Counted from the first letter of the stretch, positions 31,180 to 41,572 are shown. The stretch: DNA of 64,000 nt from MFD04580-c1 sp963702995 (GCA_963702995.1 OY969783.1:4092001-4156000), one strand, 5' to 3'. The notes: generated from the letters alone by a model not told the origin. Program-made: numbers and translations.

Positions 31180-31878
31180 CTACGGCGCGGGCTTCATCTC
31201 ACGGTCCCGTGACGCCCAGTCGATCGGCGGCGAGCCCCATCCCGCCAGTGCGGTGTTGATCGCGGTGAACGGCCGGCTGCCGAAGAAGCCGGTCCGGGCC
31301 GACAGCGGCGACGGGTGGGCCGACGTCACGATCGCATGGCGGGCGGTGTCGATCAGCGGCCGCTTCTTCTGCGCATGGGCGCCCCACAGCACGAAGACCA
31401 CCGGCGATCGCTTCTCCGAAACCTTGCGAATCACTTCGTCGGTAAACACCTCCCAACCCTTTGCGCGATGAGATAGCGGATCCCCGGCGCGGACCGTCAG
31501 GACGGCGTTCAGGAGCAACACGCCCTGCTCGGCCCACCCTATGAGCGAGCCGTTCTGAGTGGGGACCGCGCAGCCAATGTCCGTCTTCAGTTCCTTGAAG
31601 ATGTTCGTCAGAGATCCGGGCGGCTTGACGCCGGGCCGAACGGAGAAGGCAAGCCCATGCGCGTGACCGGGCGTCGGGTAGGGGTCTTGGCCGAGGATCA
31701 AGGCCCGGACGCGCTCGTATGGGGTGAGGCTCAGCGCGGCGAAAATCTCTTCCGGGGGCGGGAAGACCGGGCCGAGCGCCTGCTCGGCCGCCACATACGC
31801 TTCCAGGGCCTGAAAGTACGGCTTGGCGCGTTCATCGCCGACGATCGACTGCCAGTCACCGGGTAATGCTGGGATCAT
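31180..31878 (-). CDS. ung: Uracil-DNA glycosylase, family 1
   Basis: This 232-aa enzyme removes uracil from DNA as the first step of base excision repair. It contains the water-activating loop GQDPYPTPGHAHGLAFSV (catalytic Asp), the uracil-recognition LLLNAVLTVRAGDPLSH and the DNA-intercalating HPSPLSARTGFFGSRPF (catalytic His and Leu loop). The ATG at 31878 is preceded by CGGGAG, so it has its own ribosome binding site, even though the frame is open upstream into the LysM gene. Length and motifs are complete. Confidence 0.96.
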   Translation of the reverse strand: MIPALPGDWQSIVGDERAKPYFQALEAYVAAEQALGPVFPPPEEIFAALSLTPYERVRALILGQDPYPTPGHAHGLAFSVRPGVKPPGSLTNIFKELKTDIGCAVPTQNGSLIGWAEQGVLLLNAVLTVRAGDPLSHRAKGWEVFTDEVIRKVSEKRSPVVFVLWGAHAQKKRPLIDTARHAIVTSAHPSPLSARTGFFGSRPFTAINTALAGWGSPPIDWASRDREMKPAP

Positions 31879-32068
31879 GCGTGAGCTCCCGAGCGGCGAT
31901 TGGCGACCGCACGTGCCCGGCGAGAACGACATCCGAGCCTCATCGCGCTCGTGCGGGCGATACCACGATACCGATCGCTCCACACGAATAAACAAACCGC
32001 GGCGCCGATCCCGGTCAGGGGAGCGGCGCCGCGGTCGAACGTCGTGCGACTGTGATCCGTGGCGGCTT

Positions 32069-33093
32069 TTAGCGGCGCTGGCCGATGTTGGGGCTTCGGG
32101 CAGTTGGAGGACCATGCCGAGCTTGAGACGGGCGCGATCCGGGCCGATGGCCGCTCGGTTCGCGCTGTAGATCGCATCGACCTGGTCGCCGCTGCCGTAC
32201 AAGCGGTTGGAGATTCGGAAGAGGCTGTCGCCCGGCTGCACGACATATTCGCGACGCGGGTCGGTCCCGACGGCCCCGCCCCGATGCGCGGAGGCTGTGC
32301 GGGCGGCCCCGGCGCTGGTGGTCGTCCGTTCGGTGGCGGCCGCGGCGGGGATCTCGGGCAGGGTGATCGTCATCCCCGGCCGCAGACGCGTCGGGCTGAC
32401 GTTCTGGTTCGCTTCGACGATCTTGTCCGCGTATTTGGTGCTGCCGTACACCGCACGAGCGATCGAAGAGAACGTCTCGCCCTGTACGACGACATGCGAA
32501 TGGGCGCCAGGCGCGGCGGCCGGCTTGGCGCTATGCGCTTTGGAGGATGTCGAGGCCGGCGGGGCCGGCCGCTCGATCGACTCGCCGCTGTTGGTCCGGG
32601 CGGTGCCGGAGGTCACCTGGCCGCCGTCGGTTCGGCTCGCGCCACGGGTGGCGTCAGCACCGCCGAGAGGCGGCAGCGCGTCGCCGCCGGGCGTCGCCCC
32701 GCGCATGCCCGGAGTCGTCGAGCCGGTATTAGAGCTGGCAAAAAGGTTGTCCCAAACCGACCCCTTCCCCGACGCCGCGTCGCCGCCGGTGGCGGCGCCG
32801 CCGCTGGCGGAGGCCTCCTTGACGAACGGGTCGGGCGTGTCCGACCCGGGCTTGGGTGTCGGAGTCGTTTCAGCGGGGAGATTGGCGGCTGGCGCGTCAG
32901 AAGAAGGCGTGACGGTGGTCACGGGCGCCGGATCGGTGGCTGTGGACGTTGCGCCATCGGTTTTCGTGGTGTCGGCCACATGTCGGCTGACCTTGTGCGG
33001 CTCGGGTGTTCGGTTGCGAACGACCAGCGCCACGATCAGGACCGAAAGCAACACGCCGCCGATACCAAGGCCGACTCTCAGATCTTTCCGCAT
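32069..33093 (-). CDS. Membrane-anchored protein with two LysM domains (3' frameshift)
   Basis: The ATG at 33093 (MRKDLRVG, preceded by AAAGGAT) begins an N-terminal membrane anchor (GLGIGGVLLSVLIVALVV), then a long Thr/Pro/Ala-rich linker, then two LysM domains: HVVVQGETFSSIARAVYGSTKYADKIVEANQ and YVVQPGDSLFRISNRLYGSGDQVDAIYSANR. LysM domains bind peptidoglycan. As sequenced the frame runs on into ung, but one missing C in the GCCCC run near 32090 would restore ...LPEAPNIGQRR and the TAA at 32069-32071, giving a normal end of about 342 aa. The peptidoglycan-associated envelope role is inferred. Confidence 0.83.
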
Positions 33094-33433
33094 GATGGGC
33101 ATCCTTTCCCGTCAAGAGGTTGCCGGCCGCGATTGGCCGATCGTCACTGTTTGTCCGACGTTGTGCTCGCTTGTGACGAGCCTCCCGCCGGCACTGGGCT
33201 CACTCGGCGAAGGACATCCTGCCCTCAATCCGCCACCGCAACACCGGTGGTTTCGCCCATTTCAGGCCGCCGAGAAGGCAGCCTATCGGTTACTTCGGCC
33301 GCCGCCGCCATGCTCCATCACTTTCTATCGCCACTCCGTTCAGTTGAAGGAGTGGCGGCGACGGGAGCGTGGCAACGCACGCCTGTTCTCTCTGGTCGCT
33401 CTACCCGCCGCGGCGGGTCCGCCACATCGCGGA
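33094..33433. other. Intergenic, no gene seen
   Basis: The 340 bp between the LysM start and the secDF stop contain no convincing frame or repeat. They presumably hold the LysM promoter. Confidence 0.5.
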
Positions 33434-36400
33434 TCAGGTGGGGCGAACGCGGACGTCGCCCGGGCCCTGATCCTGGATGGCAGACCGTTTGCGGCCCGCG
33501 CCCGCCCGCGCCGCATTGGGGGCGTCCGCATGCTCTTCGTCGCCCAACAGCAGAATGGGCGCGGCAATGGCCACCGAAGAGTAGGTGCCGACCAATATGC
33601 CAATGAGCAATACGAATGTAAAGCCGTGGATCCCCTCACCGCCAAAGAAGTACATGATCGCGACCATGATCAGCGTGGTGCCCGCCGTAAGCAGCGTCCG
33701 CGAGAGGGTCTGGTTCACGGCGTCGTTGATCACGCCGCGGCTGACATGGCCGAACTTCCCGCGGATTTCGCGGATTCGGTCGAACACGACGATCGTATCG
33801 ATCATCGAGTAGCCCATGATCGTCAGGATCCCCGCCACCACCGTCAGGTTGATCCGGAACGGGTAGAGCTTGAAGAAATCGCCCAACGCGTTGCCGGACA
33901 GGAGATGCGAGAACCCCAGCGCCGCGACCGTGAACAGCACGTCGTGCAGCAAGGCGACCACAGTCGCCGTGCCGTACTTCAGGTTCCCGAAGCGGATCCA
34001 GATGTAAGCCATGATGACTATGACCGACAGGCCCAGGGCGAGGAAGGCATCGCGCTGGGTGTCGCCGGCCACCGACGCGTTGAAGGTCTTCACCTGTTGC
34101 AGCTCGGCCGGCCGCGAAACGGCATCGTTGATCAGCGTCCAGGCGGGGCCGACCAGCCCCGCCTCCCACTTGGAGCGATCGGTGTCGAACGGTAGGCCGG
34201 TGTCAACCGTCAGGAACAGGGCAGTGTCCGTCGGCTCGTCCGGCCCCAGACCGGTCACCACGGTGAAATCCCGCCCCGCGACGATCGACTGCTCCGACTG
34301 CGGCCCCGACTGAAGCTGCAGCGTCTGCCGGCGGACGCGCTCGGTGATCTGCGTCGCACTGAGCTTGGGGTTCAGGTTGCGAAGCGCGATCGCGACGCCA
34401 CCCGAATACTTCGCTTTCGCGTCAGCGGGGACGGCGCCATGGGGCCATTTGGTGGGGTCGTTCAGGTTTTCGCCATTGAGCGGGAAGATCACGCTCTCCA
34501 GCGCCTGGTTCAGCGGTTGGCCCGCGCTGTCGAACTTGCTCGGCTCCTCGAGCTTGAGCAGGTTGCGGCCGCCCGATCCGGCGCCCAGCTCGGCGAGCAG
34601 CACGTCGCGAACCGCGACGCTCTTGTCGTTGGGCGTGGTGACTTCCCACGTCGTCCCTTCGCTGCCCACACTGACGACACTGGGGTTGGGGAGCACGTCC
34701 GGGTGCTTGCGTGAGGCCGCGTCCACCCACTCGCGAACGTCGCGCTGGTTGTAAGGCTTGTTGCCGGGAAGGGGCTTCAGCTCGAACGTGACGGCCGTCC
34801 CGCTGGTGAATTCGATGTCGGCGATCTCGCCCCTGCGCCCGTAATGCACGAATAGCGCCAGGCCGGCCACGATCATGATCGCACTGAAAACATAGAACGC
34901 CCAGGCCATGCCCATCCAGTCGATTTTCGGCTTGAGCAGCTTGTCCCACTTCGGGTAGGTCAGCGGCACGCTGCCCAGATGCTTCACGCCGAAGTCGTCG
35001 ATCAGGATGCCGAACACCGTCCGCGTGACGAACAGCGCCGTAAACAAGCTGCAGACGATGCCGATGATCAGCGTGATGCCGAAGCCTTTTACTTCCTCCG
35101 ACCCGAACATGATCAGGGCGAGCGAGGTGATGACGGTCGTCATGTTCGAGTCAACGATCGCCGAGAAGGCGCGGTCGTACGCGTTGCGGACGGCCATTCG
35201 GAGCGAAAGGCCGCGGTGCTGCTCCTCGCGAAGCCGCTCGAAGACCAGCACGTTCGCGTCCACGCCCGTCCCGATGGTCAGCACGATGGCGGCGATGCCG
35301 GGAAGCGTGAACGTCGCGTTCAACGCGGCCATGCAGCCGAGGATCAGGACGATATTCAGCAGGATCGCGCTGAAGGCGACGATGCCGGCCAGGTAGTAGT
35401 ACCCGATGAGGAAGATCGCGACGACGAACAGCCCCAGCCCACACGAAAGCAGGCCGGCGCGAAGGTTATCCTCGCCAAGCTGCGGGCCGACCGTCCGCTC
35501 GCTGATCGGTTCCTCGTTCAACTGCGCCGGGAGCGAGCCCGCCGACAGCATCCGAACCATGAAATCCAGCTCCGACGCCTTGAAGCCCCCCTCGCCGCCG
35601 CCGGAGATAATCCCACTGCCGCCCGTGATGGCCGAGTTGATGTTGGGCGCGCTGATGACCCGCCCGTCCAGCATGATCGCCATCGGCTTGTGAATATTGG
35701 CCGAGGTCAGGTCGCCGAACCGCTTCGCGCCAATTGAATCGAACTCAAAGCCGACAACGTTCTGCCCCGTCTGGTCGCGCTCGATGTAAGCCCGTCGCAG
35801 CGAGCCCTGCCCAGGCGCCGCGACGAACGAGGTGGGCGTATGGTCGTTCTGCGGCTCGATCCAGGCCAGCGTATAAAAACTGTCGTTGTAGGCGACCTTG
35901 GGCAGGGAGGACTCGTCAGGCCGCTCGATCTCGAACCAGCGGAACTTGTCGCCCGCCTTGACACGCGGGCCCTCCTTCTGAAGCCGCTCTTGCCACCCCG
36001 CGTAGCCGCCCCCCGCCCGAAGCTCCTCCTCGTTGCGATCGGGCAGGATATGGAATTCCAGCAGGCCCGACCCCTTCAGCAGGCGTTTGAGGTCCCCCGC
36101 GCTTTCGAGGCGGCCGCCGCCTTTGGCGATCGCTTCTTTCGTCTTCATGTAGGCGTCGATCGCCTGGGCACGGACGGGGATCGATGCCGCGCGGGCCTTC
36201 AGCTCGGCCAGCCTGCGCTCCCGCGACGACTTGAGCGCCATGACCGTGTCCAGCTCAGTCGTCGGCATGTTGGTCGCCGTGAGCTGCTGCTGGAGGTTCT
36301 CATAGTCGCGCCCGGACTTAACAGCGCCGGCGACGTCGAACGCGGCGTTGGCTTTCCGCCTGGCGTCCCAGGCGGCCGCCATCTCGTCGATCAGCTTCTT

Positions 36401-36903
36401 TCGCTCGGGGCCGCCGGCGTCGATCTTCGCCAGGTCCGCCCGTGTCTTGCCGTTCTTCCCCTCGATCGCGTCGGTCACGTCGGAAAGGCGGATGTTCGTC
36501 GATTCGATTTTGGCGCGGGCCGCCTCCAGGCTCTTCTGAAGCTCGGCCGATTCACCCGTCGCCGCCGACAGCGGCATCTGGATCTCAAGGCGATTCGCCC
36601 CCTGCGGCCGCCAGATCAGGTTCAGGACGCCCTTTTCGTCCACGCGGCGCTTCAGCGCCTGCATCACCTTCTCCGCGAGCTGCGGGTCAGGCGGCACCCC
36701 CTCCGGCTGCTTGATCTCGTAAATAAGGCTCGTGCCCCCCGAAATGTCGATGCCCGGCTTGAGGTTGACCTTCGACGCCCAGGGGATCTTGGAGTTGAAG
36801 CCGACCTCGCGCGCGCCGAAATCGACGGCAGGAAGATGGCGATCAGCGCCACCAGAAGTACGCCGAGAATCGCCGCCACGCGGCCGTTGTAGTGCTGCGA
36901 CAT
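33434..36903 (-). CDS. secDF: SecDF protein translocase fusion (N-terminal frameshift)
   Basis: This inner-membrane RND-type protein uses proton motive force to help SecYEG-driven export. From 36903 the first helix reads GRVAAILGVLLVALIAIFLP; a missing base near 36826 shifts the frame, which resumes as VDFGAREVGFNSKIPWASKVNLKPGIDISGG. The long P1 region carries a coiled-coil-like insert (residues about 110-250), then the SecD membrane part (GIAAIVLTIGTGVDANVLVFERLREE), then SecF (GYSMIDTIVVFDRIREIRGK). Total about 1155 aa: a natural SecD-SecF fusion, as in several phyla. yajC and tgt lie upstream on the same strand, the classical arrangement. Confidence 0.94.
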
Positions 36904-37063
36904 GAGTAAGTCCTGAGAAGCGTCGCCAGGAGAAAAAGGGCTAGGGCTTCAAGCACAGGGGTAGAGACGACGCCGCCCGGGCCGCCAGCTTCATCTGGCT
37001 GACGACCGGGGCGCGACACCCGTCCCTGCGCTACCGAGCCCTGACCTTCCCTCCGCCGGGCGA

Positions 37064-37480
37064 TTACTTCGTTTCGATGCTCTTTTCCTTATCCTCTTCC
37101 ACAACACGCTGGATCGCGGTTCGCGAGAACCAGATCTTCGTGTTGTTCCCTTCATCCACCTTCAAACGGATGCGGCTCTCTTCAATCTCGACCACCTTGC
37201 CGATCACGCCGCCGATCGTCTGCACCTGGTCACCGCGCTTGATCGCGTTCATCCGCTCGCGCTCGGCCCGCTCCTGGTTCTTTTTGCTCCGGGACGACAG
37301 GAACACCATCAGCAGCAGCGGAATGGCCAGCAGCATCAACGGGGGGACCGACGCGATCGCCCTGGCGATCGATTCCGGCAGCCACGACGAGCCGGTCGGC
37401 TGGGTCGAACCGCCGCCCGAAGGGAGCGTCACCTGGGCAAGCAAGGCAAAACCGTGCGACACGAGAACTGGGATCTGCAA
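37064..37480 (-). CDS. yajC: Preprotein translocase subunit YajC
   Basis: This 138-aa protein has a long hydrophobic segment (VPPLMLLAIPLLLMVFLSSRSKKNQE) and the YajC soluble domain: AIKRGDQVQTIGGVIGKVVEIEESRIRLKVDEGNNTKIWFSRTAIQRV. The N-terminal extension of about 45 residues before the helix is longer than in E. coli YajC. YajC joins SecDF in the accessory translocase complex, and the gene order tgt-yajC-secDF supports the call. Spacing to secDF is 160 bp. Confidence 0.94.
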   Translation of the reverse strand: MQIPVLVSHGFALLAQVTLPSGGGSTQPTGSSWLPESIARAIASVPPLMLLAIPLLLMVFLSSRSKKNQERAERERMNAIKRGDQVQTIGGVIGKVVEIEESRIRLKVDEGNNTKIWFSRTAIQRVVEEDKEKSIETK

Positions 37481-37580
37481 ACCTTCTCCTCAAAACAGCC
37501 TCGGGCGATGCCCGGGCCCGCCCGCAAACGGGCGGCGATCATTCGCCGTGGGGACGCCCCAAATCAAGGGGCTAAAACTT

Positions 37581-37812
37581 CCTTAGCACAATGCGGCGGC
37601 CTCCGCGTCTCCGACCGACACCATGCACCGTCGAAACCAGAAAATCCGAAGCATGAAATTTCAAGGAAACTCAAACAAACCCAAAGCGGAAATCGATAAT
37701 ACCGCTTTAGCCTGGTTTCTTCTTTCCGCTTTCTGGTTCCTTCGGATTTCGTGCTTCGGATTCAGTCCTTCTTCTCTCGTTCCAGTGACTCGGTGGCGCT
37801 CTGGTGTCAGGA
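37581..37812. repeat. Family A palindromic element, copy 2
   Basis: It contains AAAATCCGAAGCATGAAATTTC on the left and TTCCTTCGGATTTCGTGCTTCGG on the right, with the shared interior AAAGCGGAAATCGAT. Its outer ends (CTTAGCACAATGCGG and GGCGCTCTGGTGTCAGG) resemble the termini of copy 3. It lies between yajC and tgt and overlaps the tgt stop codon. Confidence 0.75.
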
Positions 37813-39057
37813 GGATGGTGCCGGCGCGGACAACCCGCCTTCGGCATCCTCTTCAGAGGCAACGGCCATCCGGCCCGCGCTCGCCTCGGCCGCTTCTCGA
37901 GGGCCTAACCGGCTGCGCGGGTCGTCACGACAAAATGCGGCAAACGCGCCCGCTCGAATCGCCTCACGGATATCCGCCATCAGCCGCTGGTAGAACCGAA
38001 TATTATGCACCGAAACCAGAACCGGGCCAAGCATCTCACCCGCGAAAAAAAAGTGCCGGATCGCCCCGCGGGTGAAGGTGGTGCAGGCGTAACAGTCGCA
38101 CCCCGACTCGATCGGTCCGGTATCGGCAATGAAGCGGCTGTTGCGCAGACGGATCGCCCCTTCAGCCGTAAATGCATACGCATTCCGCCCATTGCGCGTC
38201 GGCAGCACGCAGTCGAACATATCGATCCCGCTGGCGACGGCGGCGATAATGTCCCTCGGGAACCCGACTCCCATCAGGTAACGCGGCTTGCCCGCCGGCA
38301 ACGCCGGAGCGGCCGCCGCCAGCACGCCCTTCATCGCCTCAAACCCCTCCCCCACCGCCAATCCGCCCAGGGCATAGCCGGGGAATTCCATCGTCACCAG
38401 CCGCTCCAGGCACCGGGCGCGAAGCGCCGGGTCCGTTCCCCCCTGCACGATCCCAAACAGCGACTGCTCCGACGGCCTTCCGTGGGCGGCAATGCACCGT
38501 TCCGCCCAGCGCAACGTTCGTTCGACAGCGGCTTTATGATACTCCGGAGCGGCATCGGCCGGGGGGCATTCGTCGAACGCCATGATGATGTCGGCCCCAA
38601 GGGCATTTTGAACCGCAATGCTCCGTTCTGGCGTCAGCTCGACCATCGACCCGTCAACGTGGCTCTTAAACGTGACGCTCTGCTCAGTGATCTTGTTAAT
38701 GTCTGACAGGGAAAAGACTTGGAAGCCGCCGCTATCGGTCAGGATCGGCATGGGCCACCCCATGAACCGGTGGAGCCCGCCGAGTTCAGCGACGACGCGC
38801 TCCCCCGGCCTCAGCATGAGGTGATAGGTATTGCCGAGGATAATCTGCGCGCCGGTCGCGGCAACGTGATCCGGCAGGACGCCCTTGATGGTCCCCTGTG
38901 TCCCGACGGGCATGAACGCGGGCGTATCGAACGCCCCATGGCGCGTCACCACCCGCCCGAGGCGGGCGTGCGAGGCGGGGTCGGTCTGGAGCAGGTCATA
39001 CCGAAGCGGCGGGCCCAAAGGGTCGAGCGGCCGGGCGGCTGGCGCGGTATCTTTCAT
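37807..39057 (-). CDS. tgt: tRNA-guanine(34) transglycosylase (Tgt)
   Basis: Tgt exchanges guanine for preQ1 at the wobble position of GUN-anticodon tRNAs. Key residues are visible: general-base region ILTDSGGFQVFSL, AFDECPPADA, the substrate loop GIVQGGTDPALR, GGLAVGEG, the nucleophile Asp in MFDCVLPTRNGRNAYAFT and the zinc site CDCYACTTFTRGAIRHFF (three Cys and His). The ATG at 39057 (MKDTAPAARP) is preferred over an upstream in-frame start. The length, about 416 aa, includes a C-terminal tail extended by about 30 residues that coincides with the family A repeat. The neighbours yajC and secDF give the classical order. Confidence 0.95.
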   Translation of the reverse strand: MKDTAPAARPLDPLGPPLRYDLLQTDPASHARLGRVVTRHGAFDTPAFMPVGTQGTIKGVLPDHVAATGAQIILGNTYHLMLRPGERVVAELGGLHRFMGWPMPILTDSGGFQVFSLSDINKITEQSVTFKSHVDGSMVELTPERSIAVQNALGADIIMAFDECPPADAAPEYHKAAVERTLRWAERCIAAHGRPSEQSLFGIVQGGTDPALRARCLERLVTMEFPGYALGGLAVGEGFEAMKGVLAAAAPALPAGKPRYLMGVGFPRDIIAAVASGIDMFDCVLPTRNGRNAYAFTAEGAIRLRNSRFIADTGPIESGCDCYACTTFTRGAIRHFFFAGEMLGPVLVSVHNIRFYQRLMADIREAIRAGAFAAFCRDDPRSRLGPREAAEASAGRMAVASEEDAEGGLSAPAPSS

Positions 39058-39460
39058 TGGCACGCGCCTTTGTAGAGTGCGGCGCGTCAATCCTCAATAC
39101 GCAGATGCGGCGGGGAATGAAAAGTGTGAAGGCTGGCCCGAATTGCGGCTGTCCTGCTCTGACTCGACCGTCGAAACGGATCCGAAGGAGAGTCGTTCGA
39201 CTGGCATCGCAACGCTGCCGCAGCGGGGAGATTCGACGCCGCGGAACCGATTCGCGGAAGGCGGCGAGGGGGATCAGGGCCCGTACTTCAACTCCGGTCC
39301 AAGCCGGAATCTGGCGCGCCAATGAATCTCTGGGGCCATCACTACTGGGGCGAAGCGTAGCAAATGGAAGCGATACTTATTAATTCATTGAATTCATATC
39401 CTCCCGACATATTGATCAATTGGCCTGGGGGAGATGCGTTAACTCACTGGAAGGCGATGG
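39058..39460. other. Intergenic, no gene seen; GC drops toward the right
   Basis: The 403 bp between tgt and the low-GC hypothetical gene show no coding signal. Base composition falls from the housekeeping level to AT-rich near 39360-39460, marking the left edge of an acquired region. Confidence 0.5.
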
Positions 39461-40183
39461 ATGATTATCTTGCTCTTTGTATCATATTTAGGGAGGCTAG
39501 TGCGACGACTATTATCGATGAATACGCAAAAAAAAATTGATGCTGCTGAAACCGCCGGACGTCGGGTTGACATGCGATTGTTTGAGGAGGGAATGGGCGA
39601 AAATCGAGGTACGGTTTTTCGATTGCTAGTTCGTGAATGGGCATCGCAACTTCACCTAGCCCGCTTTAGCCTCATTATCAGCGGGGCGCCAGACGCAACT
39701 AGTCGTGTTAGGAGTTACAAGGGGTTGTTAAGAAAAGAATGTCGCGATAACACATTGGCATACGAACAGTTCGAACGCGAAGTTCGGAATGAAGTTTCCT
39801 ACATCGTCAACCGAGCGATAGTTGCTTCAGACTGTCCAAGCAGATGTTTCGGCCCGCTTTCCGATGTCAGTGCAGGATTCGGAACATTTGACGACCCGAA
39901 GTCGCCTAGAGTTCCGATCAAGCAGATTGCGGATTACTACGTTGATGAAGGCAAAGTTTGGGCATGGGACACTCGTCGGTTACTGCCGGGAATGTGCTGC
40001 GGATCAACCGCGATTTTCTTTCTTCGCGGGACCGCCAATCGCGAAAAGCTCGTAATGTCGGTATACCTTCCACGAAACTGGCTCATTCCACATCTTGAAG
40101 TAATAAGGTCAACGTTCAGACTTTCGAGTTCAGTAGTCCAAACCGTTCCTCTTCGGCCGGCGGAGATCTGGGGTGCGTCGTAG
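39461..40183 (+). CDS. Unknown low-GC protein at the edge of the restriction-modification island
   Basis: The 240-aa frame uses AT-rich codons unlike the surrounding genes, suggesting recent acquisition. The first 20 residues include a hydrophobic stretch (IILLFVSYLG); an alternative start at 39518 (MNTQKKIDAAET) would remove it. The body is alpha/beta in pattern with RLLVREWASQLHLARFSLIISGAPDATSRV, EQFEREVRNEVSYIVNR and LPGMCCGSTAIFFLRG. I do not recognise a family. It lies 1.3 kb from the methylase gene in a region otherwise made of repeats, so it may be a passenger of the same island. Confidence 0.6.
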   Translation: MIILLFVSYLGRLVRRLLSMNTQKKIDAAETAGRRVDMRLFEEGMGENRGTVFRLLVREWASQLHLARFSLIISGAPDATSRVRSYKGLLRKECRDNTLAYEQFEREVRNEVSYIVNRAIVASDCPSRCFGPLSDVSAGFGTFDDPKSPRVPIKQIADYYVDEGKVWAWDTRRLLPGMCCGSTAIFFLRGTANREKLVMSVYLPRNWLIPHLEVIRSTFRLSSSVVQTVPLRPAEIWGAS

Positions 40184-40389
40184 AACGGGGGGCGTATAAG
40201 CCGGACCGATGAAGGGCAAAGAGGGGAATGGAACGGGGAGGAACGGAACGGCGGCGGAATGCAATGGGGACGGAATGTAACGCGGACGATTCTATTTCGT
40301 CCCCGTATAACGTCCGCAAAACTAGCGCTGTTGTGCTAATTGAGACCGTCCGGACACTGTCACCTTTAGAGATCGCACCGGGGATTCTC
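40184..40389. other. Low-complexity intergenic stretch with an extra family A terminus
   Basis: Purine-rich GGGGAATGGAACGGGGAGGAACGGAACGG units lead into GCGGACG...CGTCCGC inverted arms (about 40288-40317). AGCGCTGTTGTGCTAA at 40324-40339 closely matches the right terminus of the adjacent MITE-like element, so a second, degraded element may end here. Confidence 0.5.
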
Positions 40390-40605
40390 TTAACACTACA
40401 GCGCTGATTCTGCGATCAAGCCTTCCCGAATCAGAAAATCCGAAGCACGAAATCTCAAGGAACTTCAAACAAAGGCAAAGCGGAAATCGATACTCGCGAT
40501 TGAATCCGGTTTCTTCTTTCCCGATTTCTCATTCCTTCGGATTTCGTGTTTCGGATTTCGACGTTCTTCTCGTGCTCCAGTGACCAAATAGCGCTGTAGT
40601 GTTAA
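40390..40605. mobile_element. Family A element copy 3, MITE-like with perfect 16-bp terminal inverted repeats
   Basis: TTAACACTACAGCGCT at 40390-40405 and its exact inverse AGCGCTGTAGTGTTAA at 40590-40605 bound a 216-bp element without coding capacity. Inside lie the family A arms (AAATCCGAAGCACGAAATC and CCTTCGGATTTCGTGTTTCGG). The element ends three bases before the dam stop codon. The structure is that of a miniature inverted-repeat transposable element; no matching transposase is in the window. Confidence 0.75.
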
Positions 40606-40608
40606 AGG

Positions 40609-41490
40609 TCAGTAGCTGAGCAGAAGCCGATCGTGGACCACTTCGTTTTCTAACGACTCGCCGGCCATTTGGAATCGTCGCAGCATTGACCGGCCACAAT
40701 TGACATAGATTTCCCTCTCAAACAGGCCATCGGGAATCGGCAAATCGCACAGGTGTGTCCCGGTTCGCTTCGTGCCGTCGATGCTCATCGCCACTTTCAC
40801 GCCCCGTGCCTTGCATTCCGCCGTCACTTCAAAGAGCCGTTGTAGGCTGAACGCCTGAGCACCGTAAAGAATTGTTTGACTGTGGGTGTACGGTGGATCG
40901 CAATAAATCACGTCCCCCCGCTTGGCCCGCGACATCGTTTCTTCGTAGTGGGCATGCACGAATTCCGACCCGGATGTACGGCGGTGCCATTCGTCTACCC
41001 GTCCACCGAAGCTATCCGGGTGAATCGGATCGTGTACGCCGCAGGGGGTGGAGCAATACCCATCACGTTGCCGAAAGCGGACCACCCCGCCGTAACAGCT
41101 ACGGCAAATGAAAAGCAGATCCGCACCGTTGGGCGCCGCATTGTAAGACGCCTTTATTTTTTCGTATTGCTCGACCTTTTCCCCTGATTTGAATTGATGC
41201 CAGCGTTCCGAATACCACCGCTTGAGGGTGAAAGGCGACCGCTGAAGCGTCGTCCAGATTTCGGCCAGTGGTTTGAACCCGTCCGCACCCACCCCGCGTT
41301 CCGGCGCCAAGGTACCCAGAACGGCACCGCTTCCCAGGAACGGTTCAAAATACGTCCCCATCGGCGCCGGTAAGTAAGATGCAATTTCGTGTGCGAACCG
41401 TTGTTTGTTGCCGATCCACTTTAACAACTGCGATTTGAACGGCTTCACGGAGTGGGCGACCGAGTCACCGAAGAGCAGAAGTTGCATCAT
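40609..41490 (-). CDS. Dam-type (D12 class) DNA adenine methylase of a type II R-M system
   Basis: This 293-aa N6-adenine methyltransferase has motif X (KSQLLKWIGNKQRFA), motif I for SAM binding (TYFEPFLGSGAVLG) and catalytic motif IV (DVIYCDPPYTHS). The ATG at 41490 gives MMQLLLFGDSVAHSVKPFK; an upstream extension would overlap the divergent regulator. The gene diverges from an XRE regulator followed by a PD-(D/E)XK protein, so it is the modification half of a restriction-modification system rather than a solitary Dam. The recognition sequence cannot be read from the protein; GATC is common for this class but not assumed. Confidence 0.92.
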   Translation of the reverse strand: MMQLLLFGDSVAHSVKPFKSQLLKWIGNKQRFAHEIASYLPAPMGTYFEPFLGSGAVLGTLAPERGVGADGFKPLAEIWTTLQRSPFTLKRWYSERWHQFKSGEKVEQYEKIKASYNAAPNGADLLFICRSCYGGVVRFRQRDGYCSTPCGVHDPIHPDSFGGRVDEWHRRTSGSEFVHAHYEETMSRAKRGDVIYCDPPYTHSQTILYGAQAFSLQRLFEVTAECKARGVKVAMSIDGTKRTGTHLCDLPIPDGLFEREIYVNCGRSMLRRFQMAGESLENEVVHDRLLLSY

Positions 41491-41524
41491 GCGGACTCCG
41501 AGACTTAGCCCACCCCGAGGCGAA

Positions 41525-41547
41525 CCGTATTCGAAATTTGAATACGG
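41525..41547. promoter_or_regulatory. Palindromic operator between methylase and controller genes
   Basis: CCGTATTC and GAATACGG are perfect 8-bp inverted arms around a 7-bp centre, in the 82-bp gap between the two divergent start codons. Controller (C) proteins of restriction-modification systems bind such dyads to time expression of methylase and endonuclease. Function is inferred from position and symmetry. Confidence 0.6.
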
Positions 41548-41572
41548 GTCAAGCCCATCTAGTTTTTCCGCT

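Noticed and set aside
31180..33093. Apparent fusion of a LysM protein and uracil-DNA glycosylase in one open frame
   Set aside because: ung has its own start and ribosome binding site, and one missing C near 32090 would end the LysM protein at a natural TAA (32069-32071) after PNIGQRR. The linker between them reads like untranslated DNA.
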